A DNA stretch of 64,000 nt from assembly GCA_963783085.1 (NCBI GenBank), contig CAWAMJ010000021.1:62001-126000 (forward strand). Reading direction: 5' to 3'. This document shows, in pieces, positions 18,201-25,867 of this stretch. A program made the translations under genes and the position numbers. Under the pieces are notes generated by a model. That model saw only the letters and a program-made list of their open reading frames with translations, was not told the DNA's origin and did not search any database. The stretch is from CAVYUC01 sp963783085. Lineage in GTDB: Bacteria; Bacteroidota; Bacteroidia; Bacteroidales; Prolixibacteraceae. The stretch's first letter is position 1, and every line of letters begins with the position of its first letter.

Positions 18201-19525
18201 AGGTAAATTTTCCCGGGAATGATTTCTCCGGTTGCACTAAAAATTTTGTGATACCGGCCATTGGTTTCAATTATCCGGCATTCATTCTTTTGTGCAGCTT
18301 TACCGGTCAATCCCTCTCCGATGTTAATTTTTTCGGGTACAAGTTCTTTTTTTAAACCCACCGAACCGGTGAATTCCAAATGCTTTAAAACGTCGTCGTG
18401 CACGTAAATGGCGCCCATTTCAATCTGCAGGAAATCGCATAAATAAGTGATTATTTTGTTGGAAAGCTCGCGAACGGTATAATTTCCGCTCATTTGATCA
18501 TCGAGGCCCCGAATGCCATTTTGCACCCAGTTTTCCCGGGTGGTATTTATTTGTGTTTCTTCAAGTTTCCGGACCATTTGATTCAGTGCAGGTGAAAATT
18601 CATCCTGCTCTGACTTCGGATTAAACCGGATGCTGTAATCACCTTTAGCAATTTTCTTGGAAAGGGTTACAACTTCGGTTAAACCCATTTGTATTCCTGT
18701 AAATGCCTTCGAAAGCTCGCCGATTTCATTTTTATAACCAATGGCAACCGCCGATTTTAAATTGCCGGCTGCTATTTTTTTATAATTACCGACCATGGTA
18801 TTTATGGGGCGTGCAATCGATTTGGAAATCAGGATGGCAATTAAAGTGGCAAACCCGGTTAGAATTAAAAAAATACCGGCTATGGCACCGCCGAGCATTC
18901 TTTTAATGTGGTTGTTTAGTTCATATATTCTTAGAGTGAATGTTTCGGTAATCGGGTCGATTTTAGCTACCTCCTGTTCGATTACAGCCAGTTTTTCCTT
19001 TGAATGCTGTTGTTCATATTCCCTGATGAGTTGATAAACTTTTTCCGAAAGCTTATATGCATCGGTAGCTGTTTCCCGCACACCAGTTAAACTTTCGTTA
19101 TCAATTCTTTCCAAAAAACGAATCTGACGGGCCATCATTTTAATTTGCCTGGTGTTATTGACACCGTCTTCAAATACATGGTAAAAATAGTCGGTCCATT
19201 CACCTTCTGTCATTCCGTTCATTATATCCTCAAAATGCGAAAAGGAGTAGGCAATTCGATAGGCTTTTTGAAAATGGGCGCCAGCTTGTGCCAGTATTGC
19301 CGTATCCCGTTTTATTTCGTATTCGTAAGAATGTTTGACGCCATGATGGAAATTTTCCAGGAATACCCGCTGCTCGTTTACCACGATATTCAACGTTTCC
19401 ATCGAACGGAAAAGGGTACGGGCAACAAGTGCGGTTAACGCATAACTTATCAGGAAAATAAGAATTAGAAAGATTAATTTTGTCTTAATCCTCAGATCGG
19501 AAAATCGCAGCTTCATTTTGTTCAT
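15209..19525 (-). CDS. Large membrane hybrid histidine kinase with HAMP, GAF, PAS and three receiver-like domains
   Basis: This 1438-residue protein has transmembrane segments at about 16-36 and 211-233 flanking a mainly helical periplasmic sensor. HAMP and a second HAMP-like helix pair follow (about 234-335), then a GAF domain (about 350-485) and a PAS domain (about 530-650). Residues 650-775 form a long Gln/Glu-rich coiled coil. HisKA His782 lies in MSHELRTPLNS and HATPase motifs EDTGVGIP and GGTGLGLSIS at 941-980. Three C-terminal receiver-like domains follow: a degenerate one (about 1061-1145, no phospho-Asp), one with Asp1225 in ILDLGLPD and one with Asp1369 in LMDIMMPVMNG. It heads the four-gene operon that ends with cheB. 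Confidence 0.93.
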   Translation of the reverse strand: MNKMKLRFSDLRIKTKLIFLILIFLISYALTALVARTLFRSMETLNIVVNEQRVFLENFHHGVKHSYEYEIKRDTAILAQAGAHFQKAYRIAYSFSHFEDIMNGMTEGEWTDYFYHVFEDGVNNTRQIKMMARQIRFLERIDNESLTGVRETATDAYKLSEKVYQLIREYEQQHSKEKLAVIEQEVAKIDPITETFTLRIYELNNHIKRMLGGAIAGIFLILTGFATLIAILISKSIARPINTMVGNYKKIAAGNLKSAVAIGYKNEIGELSKAFTGIQMGLTEVVTLSKKIAKGDYSIRFNPKSEQDEFSPALNQMVRKLEETQINTTRENWVQNGIRGLDDQMSGNYTVRELSNKIITYLCDFLQIEMGAIYVHDDVLKHLEFTGSVGLKKELVPEKINIGEGLTGKAAQKNECRIIETNGRYHKIFSATGEIIPGKIYLIPMFYNGRIQAVLELAPINELSEVKINFLKSIKERIAINMEAAVARFRISELLAQAMEQSKILKARDEELSRELEENEQIRQKLSQKTILLDSMLNTLPDYVYFKDINSKFLRVSESMVKLFGAKSSDEIIGKSDFEFHTEKNARRYFSEEQEIIKNGRGFVDKLRQGIDEHGNELWTSVTKLPMFDKYGNCIGTFGISKDVTNIKKLEIEVQERNQELHQQQQALKDVNTKLVLQQEELKATNEALKTQEEELRVANEELAEQTKILAKSEKSLQVQQEELRLANQELETKTVLLEQQKKEISLSNDNLLKIQRELKQKAGELEQASQYKSDFLANMSHELRTPLNSMLILSKLLAGNKHSNLTEEQRKSIQVIHKSGNDLLELINEILDLSKIEAGKMKYEFSETPVDNIITELNQTFRPVAKNKNLLLILEKDNHFPTQVYTDKQRLMQIIKNLLSNALKFTSAGSIKVSFGLPGQSVLFINPELTQNNTFYVSVEDTGVGIPKEKVNGIFEAFQQADGSISRKFGGTGLGLSISKQLVQVMGGEIHVESAEGAGSVFTVYLPLDKELVESTVRRQEKKVNGDIPAKAEIPVAARNDDENLPSFISDDRDVETEGRLVLLLHNEMGKALELKSLCNKLGFRVIAASRISDGIMLARQFMPQAIIISAELNHSTEFGKLKENQVTKRLPVHLVSRIEDFSPETIEELKTPESSDFQEKTSHIEQKLSNEFRQVLMVEDDEATRQSIQALFGNEEIIIHEAKSGQQAYDMLSARPFDCMILDLGLPDFSGGELLKKLKSGNVPIPNVIIHTARELNSGELRELRKYSDSIVIKGVKSDERLMDEVTLFLHQVEHTMTKTYRTKSGNLNGAGFKGKKVLIVDDDIRNVFALAQILEEREIEVLEAENGKVAVETVKNNSDIDLILMDIMMPVMNGYDAMKEIRKIPGPAEIPIITITAKAMKEDYQKAIDCGANDYISKPVDVDKLLSLLKIWLFK

Positions 19526-19631
19526 TCTTTAATTCTGTATCTCAGGATATTTGCAGGCGCGCAAATATAAAAAAATGAAAATTTTTTTTATGCTTTCCAT
19601 AAAATAACTGTAAATATTTTAAAAATTATAA

Positions 19632-19775
19632 TTCTACTTTGACAGATTGGTTTGAAATTGGATTTTCCTCCTTTTTTACCTCAGTCCTAAAGGAAGAAAA
19701 GAGAAAAATCATCCTGATCTCTTTACGGATTTTAGGGTAAAATCAGGATGATTTTTCTAAAGTGTCAAAGTAGAA
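19632..19775. repeat. 13-bp terminal inverted repeat enclosing a 17-bp hairpin
   Basis: TTCTACTTTGACA at 19632-19644 is exactly complementary to TGTCAAAGTAGAA at 19763-19775. Inside lies a 17-bp perfect stem (19702-19718 and 19742-19758). The nested layout, about 144 bp in total, resembles a small non-autonomous mobile element or a duplicated palindromic intergenic repeat. It lies in the gap between the acetylesterase gene and the large kinase gene. Confidence 0.55.
19702..19758 (-). terminator. Rho-independent terminator after the acetylesterase gene
   Basis: A 17-bp perfect stem with a 23-nt loop has arms beginning AGAAAAATCATCCTGAT and ending ATCAGGATGATTTTTCT. Read on the minus strand it is followed by a T-rich run. 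It would stop transcription from the gene ending at 19799 before the kinase operon. Confidence 0.6.
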
Positions 19776-19798
19776 ATAATAGATGTGGGGGAGAGGAT

Positions 19799-21217
19799 TT
19801 ATTTTATTTCCCATCTGTCGGTGCGGAATGAAGACGCAGGAAGCCCCTCGGTATTGAACAATTCTCCAACAACAAAATCTTTAAACGCATACCGGACTGC
19901 CACCGGTTTTTCAACCTGCGGAGAAAAAACCGTCACTCCCTGCCGGGTGATAAATGCTTCGGCAGGCACAAAACGCTGATTTTCGCCGGCGATTTCAAAA
20001 TTCTGAAGTTTTTTGCCAAATGTAGTGAGGCCATTTTCTGCGTGGTCGAAAGTGAGGTTAACAACTGGTCCTTCTGCATTCATTTCATTCAGAACCGGCC
20101 CGGAATATTCAAATCCGCTTTTTCCGTATGTTTTGGCAAGTGCGAGGTATGCCAAACGCTCTCCCGCAACTTCCTTGTTCGCCGGATGAATTACGTCTTT
20201 TTCGCCGACATCCATAACACACGCCATTCCCATATTTGGCAGGTCATCCGATGCATTCAGCATGGCCTCGCGAATGTATGCTGAATTGGTGCTGCCCTGG
20301 CCATAATCATAAGGTGCAATCTGAACGTAGTAAAAAGGAAAGTCTCCGATTCCCCATTGGTTGCGCCAGTCTTCAACAAGCCCCGGCAACAGATTTTCAT
20401 ATTCTTTGGGTTGGTTGCGGTTGGCTTCGCCCTGGTACCATAATCCGCCGCGAATGGCGTATCCAACCATCGGGGCGATCATGGCGTTATAAAGAACTGT
20501 TGGTGTTTGCTGCGAAAAATCATCGGTCCTATTTTTACCAGGCAGTTCTACCCAATTAAAATTATCAAGTCCGCTTTCGCTCATCCAGGGTTCGATGCGG
20601 GTCCCGCCCCAGCTCGAGCAAATCAGCCCTACCGGAACGTTCAGCACATCCTGTATCATTTTGCCAAAATAATAGGCAGCCGCGCTAAAATCGGCTACAT
20701 TTTCGGCCTCGCATTTTTTCCATTCGCCTTCAAAATCAGTCAGTGGTTCAAGCGTTTTGTTCCGGTCAACGGTAAAAAGCCGGATGTTTTCGTTTTCGGA
20801 AGTGGCAATTGCTTCGTTTGCTCCGAGCACGGGCTGGTTGTAATAACCTTTCATTGGCATTTGCATGTTCGACTGGCCCGAGCAAACCCAGACTTCGCCA
20901 ATTAAAACATTTTCGAGTGTCCTGTTTTTTCCGTCGGAAATTGAAATGGAAAAGGGGCCTCCGGCTTCCGGCGTGGACACCTTTAATTTCCAGTTTCCAT
21001 TGTTATCGGCTTTGGTTGAATAATTTTTGTTATTCCACGAAGTGATAATCTTCACTGTTTTGTTTGGAGTGGCCGCGCCCCAGATGGCTGCGTCGGTCTG
21101 CTGCTGCAAAACCATGTTGTTTCCAAAAACAGCGGGAAGTTTTACTTCGGCATTTGCATGGTTAAAACATATAAAAGCAGACAGGAACAGAATAGAAAAC
21201 AGATTTAGTTTTTTCAT
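19799..21217 (-). CDS. Sialate O-acetylesterase family (SGNH hydrolase)
   Basis: This 472-residue protein has a signal peptide (MKKLNLFSILFLSAFICFNH, cleavage near ANA). The nucleophile motif is WVCSGQSNMQMPM (Ser in GQSNM). The mid-protein GGLWYQGEANRNQP and the C-terminal DVGEKDVIHPANK, with the Asp/His pair of the triad, are typical of the family. These enzymes remove O-acetyl groups from sialic acid or other acetylated sugars and polysaccharides in the periplasm. The stop is at 19799, beside the terminator hairpin. It is divergent from the Gfo/Idh gene at 21378. Substrate is uncertain because many Bacteroidota homologues act on plant or algal glycans. Confidence 0.9.
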   Translation of the reverse strand: MKKLNLFSILFLSAFICFNHANAEVKLPAVFGNNMVLQQQTDAAIWGAATPNKTVKIITSWNNKNYSTKADNNGNWKLKVSTPEAGGPFSISISDGKNRTLENVLIGEVWVCSGQSNMQMPMKGYYNQPVLGANEAIATSENENIRLFTVDRNKTLEPLTDFEGEWKKCEAENVADFSAAAYYFGKMIQDVLNVPVGLICSSWGGTRIEPWMSESGLDNFNWVELPGKNRTDDFSQQTPTVLYNAMIAPMVGYAIRGGLWYQGEANRNQPKEYENLLPGLVEDWRNQWGIGDFPFYYVQIAPYDYGQGSTNSAYIREAMLNASDDLPNMGMACVMDVGEKDVIHPANKEVAGERLAYLALAKTYGKSGFEYSGPVLNEMNAEGPVVNLTFDHAENGLTTFGKKLQNFEIAGENQRFVPAEAFITRQGVTVFSPQVEKPVAVRYAFKDFVVGELFNTEGLPASSFRTDRWEIK

Positions 21218-21377
21218 AATTTAATGATTTAATTGATGGAATTTGAAAATTGCTCTCCGTGGCACAAATATATTAATTTGCCTGACATCAACTATTTTGT
21301 GTGTTAAAAGAAACGGTTTTGAATTCATGAAAAGTTCTTTTTTCGTAAGTTTATCGTTCAATACTAAAACTGAAATT

Positions 21378-22661
21378 ATGGAACGGCGAAAATTTATCCA
21401 ACGAACTTCTTTGGCAACTGCAGGGCTTTTAACTGCTTTCAACATCCCGGCGAAGGCTCAGAATAAAAAGCTGAAAATAGGGTTGATCGGCTGTGGCTGG
21501 TATGGAATGGTAATTACCACGTCGGCATTAAAAACCGGCGATGTGCAGGTGGTTGCCATTTGCGATGTGGATTCGGAACACCTGAAAAACAGCGCGACGG
21601 AAATAGAAAAGTTGCAGGGCGCCCGTCCAAAGGAATTCAAAGAATACCACGATTTGCTGAACGAAAAAGATTTGGAAGCGGTATTTATCGGTACACCGCC
21701 CCACTGGCATGCTTTGCAGTTCATTGCTGCCTGCGAAAAGGGTTTCGATATATACTGTGAAAAACCGGTGGCTTACGATGTGCGTGAGGGACAGGCTATG
21801 GCAGAAGCTGCCCGAAAGGCCGGAAATATTGTGCAGCTTGGTTTTCAGCGCCGGCAAAGCCAGGCATTTCAAAAGGCAAAACAACTGGTTGCTGAAGGAC
21901 AACTGGGCAAGGTTCACCAAATCGGAGCGCAAATTCATTATAATCCGGTGCTCGAGGATAATACGATTCAGCCGCCGCCGGCATCGCTCGACTGGGACGC
22001 CTGGTGCGGACCGGCGCCCAAACTCGATTACCGGCCGAGCATCGGTCATAAAGCCTGGCGCCTTGAAAAAGAATACGGCAACGGGCACCTTGTGGATTGG
22101 GGGATTCACCACATCGACATCATCCGGACCATCATGAATTTTGGAATGCCGGAGTCATTCAATTCAACCGGCGGCCTGAATGTTTTGAAAGGAAAAATAA
22201 CGACTCCCGATACATTAAATGCAGTGATGCTTTTTGATGATTGTCCGGTTTACTGGCAGCATCGTTTATGGGGCACCGGCGATTTAACCCCGGCATTTAA
22301 CAATGGTATCTTTCTTTACGGTGAAAAGGCAACGCTGTTTGCTTCCGATGATAAACTGGTTCTCATGCCTGCGGGAAAAAACCAACAGCAACAGGAAATA
22401 AATATTCCGACTCCCGATATGCAGGACCGGCACGTAGCAGCTTTTATAAACGCAGTAAAAGAAAAAGATAAAAACCTGGTGGCATGCACCATCGATGATG
22501 CGCGGCTTTCCACAGCCACCGTGCAAGTGGCAATGGCTTCATACTATTCAGGAAGTTCGGTAAGTTGGAACACAGAAAAAAATGAAATCACCGGGAATAA
22601 AAAGGCGGCTGAAATGCTGGCGCGGCCCTATCGAAGCGGTTACAAACGCCCGCAGGTATAA
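21378..22661 (+). CDS. Gfo/Idh/MocA family oxidoreductase, Tat-exported
   Basis: The ATG at 21378 gives 427 residues beginning MERRKFIQRTSLATAGLL, a twin-arginine signal ending near AKAQ. A longer frame from 21243 would hide the signal and is rejected. The Rossmann motif is LKIGLIGCGWYGMV. IYCEKPVAYDV is the conserved EKP motif and GHLVDWGIHHIDII contains the catalytic His region. It is the second Tat-exported member of this family in the window and is not closely related to the one at 8114. It is expected to act on sugars in the periplasm with tightly bound cofactor. It is divergent from the acetylesterase, possibly co-regulated through the 160-bp gap. Confidence 0.9.
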   Translation: MERRKFIQRTSLATAGLLTAFNIPAKAQNKKLKIGLIGCGWYGMVITTSALKTGDVQVVAICDVDSEHLKNSATEIEKLQGARPKEFKEYHDLLNEKDLEAVFIGTPPHWHALQFIAACEKGFDIYCEKPVAYDVREGQAMAEAARKAGNIVQLGFQRRQSQAFQKAKQLVAEGQLGKVHQIGAQIHYNPVLEDNTIQPPPASLDWDAWCGPAPKLDYRPSIGHKAWRLEKEYGNGHLVDWGIHHIDIIRTIMNFGMPESFNSTGGLNVLKGKITTPDTLNAVMLFDDCPVYWQHRLWGTGDLTPAFNNGIFLYGEKATLFASDDKLVLMPAGKNQQQQEINIPTPDMQDRHVAAFINAVKEKDKNLVACTIDDARLSTATVQVAMASYYSGSSVSWNTEKNEITGNKKAAEMLARPYRSGYKRPQV

Positions 22662-22730
22662 TTATTCGTGTTATCACCTGAAATTCAAATATTTCAAATT
22701 GTATATCTGTCAAATCCATTTTAGAAAAAC

Positions 22731-22765
22731 AAAAACCGGTTCAGAAATCAACTGAACCGGTTTTT
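22731..22765. terminator. Bidirectional terminator
   Basis: AAAAACCGGTTCAG at 22731-22744 pairs exactly with CTGAACCGGTTTTT at 22752-22765 around a 7-nt loop. A-run and T-run tails allow it to serve both convergent genes, ending at 22661 and 22820. Confidence 0.85.
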
Positions 22766-22819
22766 GGTAATATTAATCAACTACATCCTTTTATAAAGGA
22801 CATGTTGTTATGCTTTAAA

Positions 22820-24313
22820 TTAAAATTTGAAACCAAGGGTCAACAATACATTATCTTTTACCGTGCTGTATTTGGCCATTCCCGGAGTTGAATAATTATC
22901 ACTCATCGGGTCGGGATACAGCAAATCATAGTTGTCGGACATGGAACGCCGGTAAGCAACATCCAAAAAGAAATTGCTGTCGTGGTAACCAAATCCTGCC
23001 GAATATACGTTCATATTGGCATCGGAATTGGGTTGCGACGAACCAAATGCCTGCGCATTGTAAGGCGAAGGATAATACTCGAAACCTGCACGGAGGCTAA
23101 TATTACCGGTTGCGCGTAATTCTCCGCCAACGCGAATGTTCCCAACAGCTTTGTATGCTTCTGCGATGTCGGCATTCTCGTCTACGAAATCATATCCGTC
23201 GCCGCCTCTCCTCAAACTTGCAGAACCATAATCAACATATTCGTAATCGACGCTTAGCAATCCGGCTTTTGCAATAACAAATGCACCGCTAAGAGTGGCA
23301 CGCAAAGGTGATTCCAGGTCATAATCGTAATCGGAATACGGAGAATCGGCATCATAATTACCGGGACCGTCGTCGTAAGTCAAATCCGAATGCATCGAAG
23401 TTTCGAAAAAGTCGTGCATGTTATAAAACGTTGGAGTGTGGACTGCTGCTCCCAACCTGACCTCATTAACCGGCTTGAAAATTATTCCGATTTTTCCATT
23501 CACACCCGTTCCGGTGGTCCTTAAATGAGAATCGAATTTAAATTCGTTGAAATAAGGGATTGAATTGTTCTGATCAGTTTCAATCAATTGCGATGTTTCA
23601 TCATAATAAACATCAACGATACCCAATGATGCGCCGAAATACAGTTTATGGTTGAAATTCAAACCGAGCCCGAGCGAATACTCATTTACCGAACCTTGTG
23701 TTGAAATGCTCTTTCTTTGAGCTTGTCCGTATCCGGCATCTTCCAGGTCGTGCCAGTAGATGCCTGTGTTATCCTCTTTAAGGAGCAAATCGGTGTCCCA
23801 TGCCGGTTGTTCATAAAAATCGCTCCAGTTTCCGGCATTTGCATTGGCCGCAACATAATCCAAAAACGAACCGTTTGCGCTGTTGGTGCCGGCAAGCGAA
23901 GTTCCGTTAAAATCTTTCAGCCGGTTGAAACCAAGGCCTATATTTACGTTTACAATACCTGATTCACTTGTGTTTTGCGTTGGAATAGCTGCAATATAAT
24001 TCAGGTTGTTAAATGAAAAGTTATAAATGTTATCCGACATCATCCGGTCCATATAACTTGATTCTGTTGAAATCTGGCCGAATGCCGGTGTGAAAGATAA
24101 TTCACCGGAACGGTACAAGCCCAGTCCCGCGGGATTGATGCTAACCGAAGTAAAGTCACCGCCCAGCGCACCAAATGCGTTCCCCATACCACCGGCCCGG
24201 GCAGTGCCCTGCACCTGTATATTCGAAAACCGAAGCGCATCTTTTAAATCTTGTGCCTGCAAAGCCACAGGCACAAGGAAGATTATAGTTAACAAACCTA
24301 TTAGTTTATTCAT
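22820..24313 (-). CDS. OmpP1/FadL-type outer-membrane transporter
   Basis: This 497-residue protein has a signal peptide (MNKLIGLLTIIFLVPVALQA, cut before QDL). The N-terminal GTARAGGMGNAFGALGGDFT and SINPAGLGLYRSGELSFTP match the start of FadL/OmpP1 family barrels in Bacteroidota, where the hatch domain carries an NPA motif. The rest shows alternating beta-strand patterns and ends with Phe (LLTLGFKF), as expected of an outer-membrane barrel recognised by the Bam machinery. These proteins move hydrophobic compounds across the outer membrane. It is followed downstream by the convergent terminator and lies about 50 bp after the low-complexity lipoprotein gene, perhaps in the same transcript. 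Confidence 0.9.
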   Translation of the reverse strand: MNKLIGLLTIIFLVPVALQAQDLKDALRFSNIQVQGTARAGGMGNAFGALGGDFTSVSINPAGLGLYRSGELSFTPAFGQISTESSYMDRMMSDNIYNFSFNNLNYIAAIPTQNTSESGIVNVNIGLGFNRLKDFNGTSLAGTNSANGSFLDYVAANANAGNWSDFYEQPAWDTDLLLKEDNTGIYWHDLEDAGYGQAQRKSISTQGSVNEYSLGLGLNFNHKLYFGASLGIVDVYYDETSQLIETDQNNSIPYFNEFKFDSHLRTTGTGVNGKIGIIFKPVNEVRLGAAVHTPTFYNMHDFFETSMHSDLTYDDGPGNYDADSPYSDYDYDLESPLRATLSGAFVIAKAGLLSVDYEYVDYGSASLRRGGDGYDFVDENADIAEAYKAVGNIRVGGELRATGNISLRAGFEYYPSPYNAQAFGSSQPNSDANMNVYSAGFGYHDSNFFLDVAYRRSMSDNYDLLYPDPMSDNYSTPGMAKYSTVKDNVLLTLGFKF

Positions 24314-24363
24314 GGCATTTATGTTTTTGATTACTTAATCATATCGTGATTTTATTCTCGCTA

Positions 24364-25767
24364 TTATCGCCTACCCGACGATGACGATGACGAACCTCTG
24401 GAGCCACCGCTACTTCCGCCGTAAGAACCGCTGCTTCTGACACTTCCTGAACTTCCGCTGCTGCGGTAACTTCCTGAACTTCCGCTGCTGCGATAAGTTC
24501 CGCTACTGCTGCTTCGCGACGGGGTGCTCCGGTATGTTCCTGAAGATCGAGGCGTACTGTAACTCCTGGTTGAACGACTTGTCGAACTTCTGTTATACGT
24601 TGAACTGGAACGATACGTCCTGTTATAGCTGGATGACGATTGTGGCGCTGAATAACGTGAATTAGCCGAGCCACTTTTCGTTACTACCCTTGGCCGCGTA
24701 TAATTTGTCGATGGCCGGGTGTAATTGCTTCTTGTGGAAGTATTCGGGCGCGTATAAGTTTGTGTACGCGAATTCGAACTCGTGTTGTTTCTAACAGAAG
24801 TTCCTCTTTCCGGGGTCGAAGTAGACCTTCTTCTTTCTGTTAATACATTAGTGTTTGCAGATTTCGTGGTTGTTCTGCCTTCGGAATTTCTAACTCCTGA
24901 ACTTGATGTACTTCTCCTGTCTGAACCATTTGTTTGCAAACGGCTGTCGCCACTTTTATTCCGTGCAGCCGACATCGATGATGTTCTTCCTGATCCATCG
25001 TTTCTTAAAACATTTGTACCGGTCGACCTTCTTTGTCCGTAGCGGTAATTATCCGAATTGGCATACCAGTCGCGGTTGTAATAATTTCCGTAACCACCGT
25101 AATACCCACCATAGAAGCCTCCGTAACCTCCGTATCCGTAATAGGGGTAACCCCATGCATAATACGGGCTGTAACCATAACCGTAACCGTAATACGGATA
25201 TCCCCATCCCATGCCATAATAGGGGCTGTACCAGTTGTTCCCCCAGCCCCAGCCAAATGACCATCCGGGAGAATAAAATGAAGAATAACCATAGAAGTAC
25301 GGATCGTAATACCAGCTATCCCAGTAAAACGGGTCATAGAAATAAGGATTATGGAAACGCCTGATCCGGTATGCATAATCGATGTCGTCGCCGTCATAAT
25401 AATTATTAATGACGTACTTTACTTCATCGTCATTGTAATAAACAGTTGTATCACTGCCATACGTATCCATTTGCTCCATGTTGTACAACTGGGCATCCAC
25501 ATCGTCTTCCTCGCCGTTGAAGATGTAATTGTTCATCGTATTCGAACCATCTTCATTTTCTTTTATTTCGCTGATAATAAGACGTTCACCCGACTTTTCC
25601 CTGGCAGGTTCCTGGTTTGCTTCCACATCGCCCGCTGTAACAGGCGGAGGAACATCGCCGGGGTTGAAGTAGATGTCGTCAGTATAGGAACTGCTGACAT
25701 AGCTCCCGGTAGTGCAGGCGCCGGTGAAAAGTGCCATTACCGCGATAATTAATAACCTTGATTTCAT
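24364..25767 (-). CDS. Low-complexity lipoprotein with Tyr/Gly and Ser/Arg blocks
   Basis: This 467-residue protein starts MKSRLLIIAVMALFTGAC with lipobox TGAC (Cys18). Residues 20-135 are acidic. Residues about 140-240 are very rich in Tyr, Gly, Trp and Phe (for example YYGYGYGYSPYYAWGYPYY). Residues about 245-467 are rich in Ser, Arg and Thr (SSGSYRSSGSSGSVRSSG). Such composition suggests an extended surface or matrix-associated protein, possibly self-interacting. Several long antisense and out-of-frame readings across it are by-products of the biased composition. The FadL-type gene is 50 bp downstream. Function is not known. Confidence 0.75.
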   Translation of the reverse strand: MKSRLLIIAVMALFTGACTTGSYVSSSYTDDIYFNPGDVPPPVTAGDVEANQEPAREKSGERLIISEIKENEDGSNTMNNYIFNGEEDDVDAQLYNMEQMDTYGSDTTVYYNDDEVKYVINNYYDGDDIDYAYRIRRFHNPYFYDPFYWDSWYYDPYFYGYSSFYSPGWSFGWGWGNNWYSPYYGMGWGYPYYGYGYGYSPYYAWGYPYYGYGGYGGFYGGYYGGYGNYYNRDWYANSDNYRYGQRRSTGTNVLRNDGSGRTSSMSAARNKSGDSRLQTNGSDRRSTSSSGVRNSEGRTTTKSANTNVLTERRRSTSTPERGTSVRNNTSSNSRTQTYTRPNTSTRSNYTRPSTNYTRPRVVTKSGSANSRYSAPQSSSSYNRTYRSSSTYNRSSTSRSTRSYSTPRSSGTYRSTPSRSSSSGTYRSSGSSGSYRSSGSSGSVRSSGSYGGSSGGSRGSSSSSSGRR

Positions 25768-25867
25768 AACTAGTCCTCCTGTTTATTTAATGTCAATAAT
25801 ATTTACTTTATTTGTAAGCGCAAAATTTTAAGTAAGAAAACAAATTCCATACCAAGATTAAGTAATA

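Noticed and set aside
21528..22112. 194-codon antisense frame opposite the second Gfo/Idh/MocA gene
   Set aside because: The sense protein has complete family motifs and a Tat signal; the antisense product resembles no domain and depends on codon bias of the sense strand.
24339..25752. Several long frames overlapping the low-complexity lipoprotein gene on both strands
   Set aside because: They arise from the repetitive Gly/Tyr and Ser/Arg codons; only the 467-residue frame has a signal peptide with lipobox.
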